Shown: positions 30,756 through 30,850 of the stretch, piece by piece | How positions within the stretch are numbered: position 1 is the first letter of the stretch | How the letters are laid out: every line of letters begins with the position of its first letter | Source of the DNA: Pseudomonadota bacterium | GTDB lineage: Bacteria > Chloroflexota > Ktedonobacteria > Ktedonobacterales > JACDGC01 | DNA: 30,850 nt | Assembly (NCBI GenBank): GCA_021323815.1 | Contig: JAJPKG010000372.1 | Coordinates: 1-30,850, forward strand | Direction: 5' to 3' | Position numbers and translations under genes: made by a program | The notes under the pieces: generated by a model | Databases searched by the model: none | Seen by the model: only the letters and a program-made list of their open reading frames with translations | What the model was told of the DNA's origin: nothing

Positions 30756-30850
30756 TCAGCGCCCGATATCTTTGCGCGCAAAACGCACCGTTGCCAGCGC
30801 CAGCGCGACCACTGTTGCTGCCAGCACCCCCAGCGTATTCCCCAGCGGCA
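30756..30850 (-). CDS. C-terminal end of a membrane protein, perhaps an ABC-2 type permease (partial)
   Basis: The last 30 codons and the TGA of a gene that enters from the right edge. They give a hydrophobic helix (LGVLAATVVALALATVRF) and a short basic tail ending ARKDIGR. A final helix followed by a '(R)F-x-R-x-D-(I/V)' tail is common in ABC-2 permeases, but too little is visible to be sure. The gene is convergent with the small transcript, 13 nt past that unit's terminator stem. Confidence 0.55.
   Translation of the reverse strand, partial: PLGNTLGVLAATVVALALATVRFARKDIGR

Noticed and set aside
1..30850. CRISPR array, rRNA operon, integrase or attachment site
   Set aside because: No regularly spaced direct repeats, no rRNA segments, no integrase gene, and no duplicated tRNA 3' end near the tRNA-Gly were seen.

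Overview
The window looks like chromosome of a member of the Chloroflexota, possibly close to Ktedonobacteria. The evidence is indirect: two large DUF4012 membrane proteins, an F420-type luciferase-like oxidoreductase, a GT39 enzyme of the YkcB type, moderately high GC, and genes that use clear Shine-Dalgarno sites. Promoters are of the ordinary TTGACA-N17-TATAAT kind, which fits the primary-type sigma factor encoded at the right end. No rRNA, CRISPR array or intact mobile element is visible.

Left part (1-4500): an incomplete membrane-anchored protein, two tandem paralogous membrane proteins (1121-2079), a Maf nucleotide pyrophosphatase with a parS-like palindrome just upstream, a decayed yjdF-like start with a long hairpin, a coiled-coil protein, a complete tRNA-Gly(CCC) unit with promoter and terminator, and a small basic protein.

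Centre (4758-23109): an exopolysaccharide or surface-glycan locus in two arms that diverge from 16206-16456. The rightward arm encodes the initiating phosphoglycosyltransferase, a GT-B half-domain protein, a GT4 enzyme, a GT39 membrane glycosyltransferase and a DUF4012 protein. The leftward arm encodes a WbaZ-like GT4, a 1338-residue fusion that reads as Wzy-type polymerase/ligase, then GT4, then Wzx-type flippase, and a second DUF4012 protein. Beyond that lie a Tat-secreted protein and a tightly coupled four-gene operon: PqqD-like carrier, HPr-kinase-like ATPase, NTP_transf_5 nucleotidyltransferase and MauE/DoxX-like membrane protein. One reading is that the two arms assemble, flip and polymerise a lipid-linked glycan, while the four-gene operon modifies a peptide, protein or glycan of the same surface layer. 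That second role is inference.

Right part (23110-30850): a two-helix membrane peptide with its own promoter, a decayed IS5-type transposase, a Vgb-like beta-propeller, a potassium-channel-like protein followed by the luciferase-like oxidoreductase, a membrane-anchored Asp-box (BNR) propeller, a small multi-pass protein and the sigma-70 gene with operator-like dyads at its promoter. At the end is an independent transcription unit of about 200 nt with a near-consensus promoter, a strong ribosome binding site, a 27-codon ORF embedded in predicted RNA structure and an intrinsic terminator. The tail of a membrane protein gene enters from the right edge.

The strongest candidates for something new are the Wzy-GT4-Wzx fusion, the small structured transcript at 30513-30750, and the PqqD/HPrK/nucleotidyltransferase/MauE operon placed inside a glycan locus.
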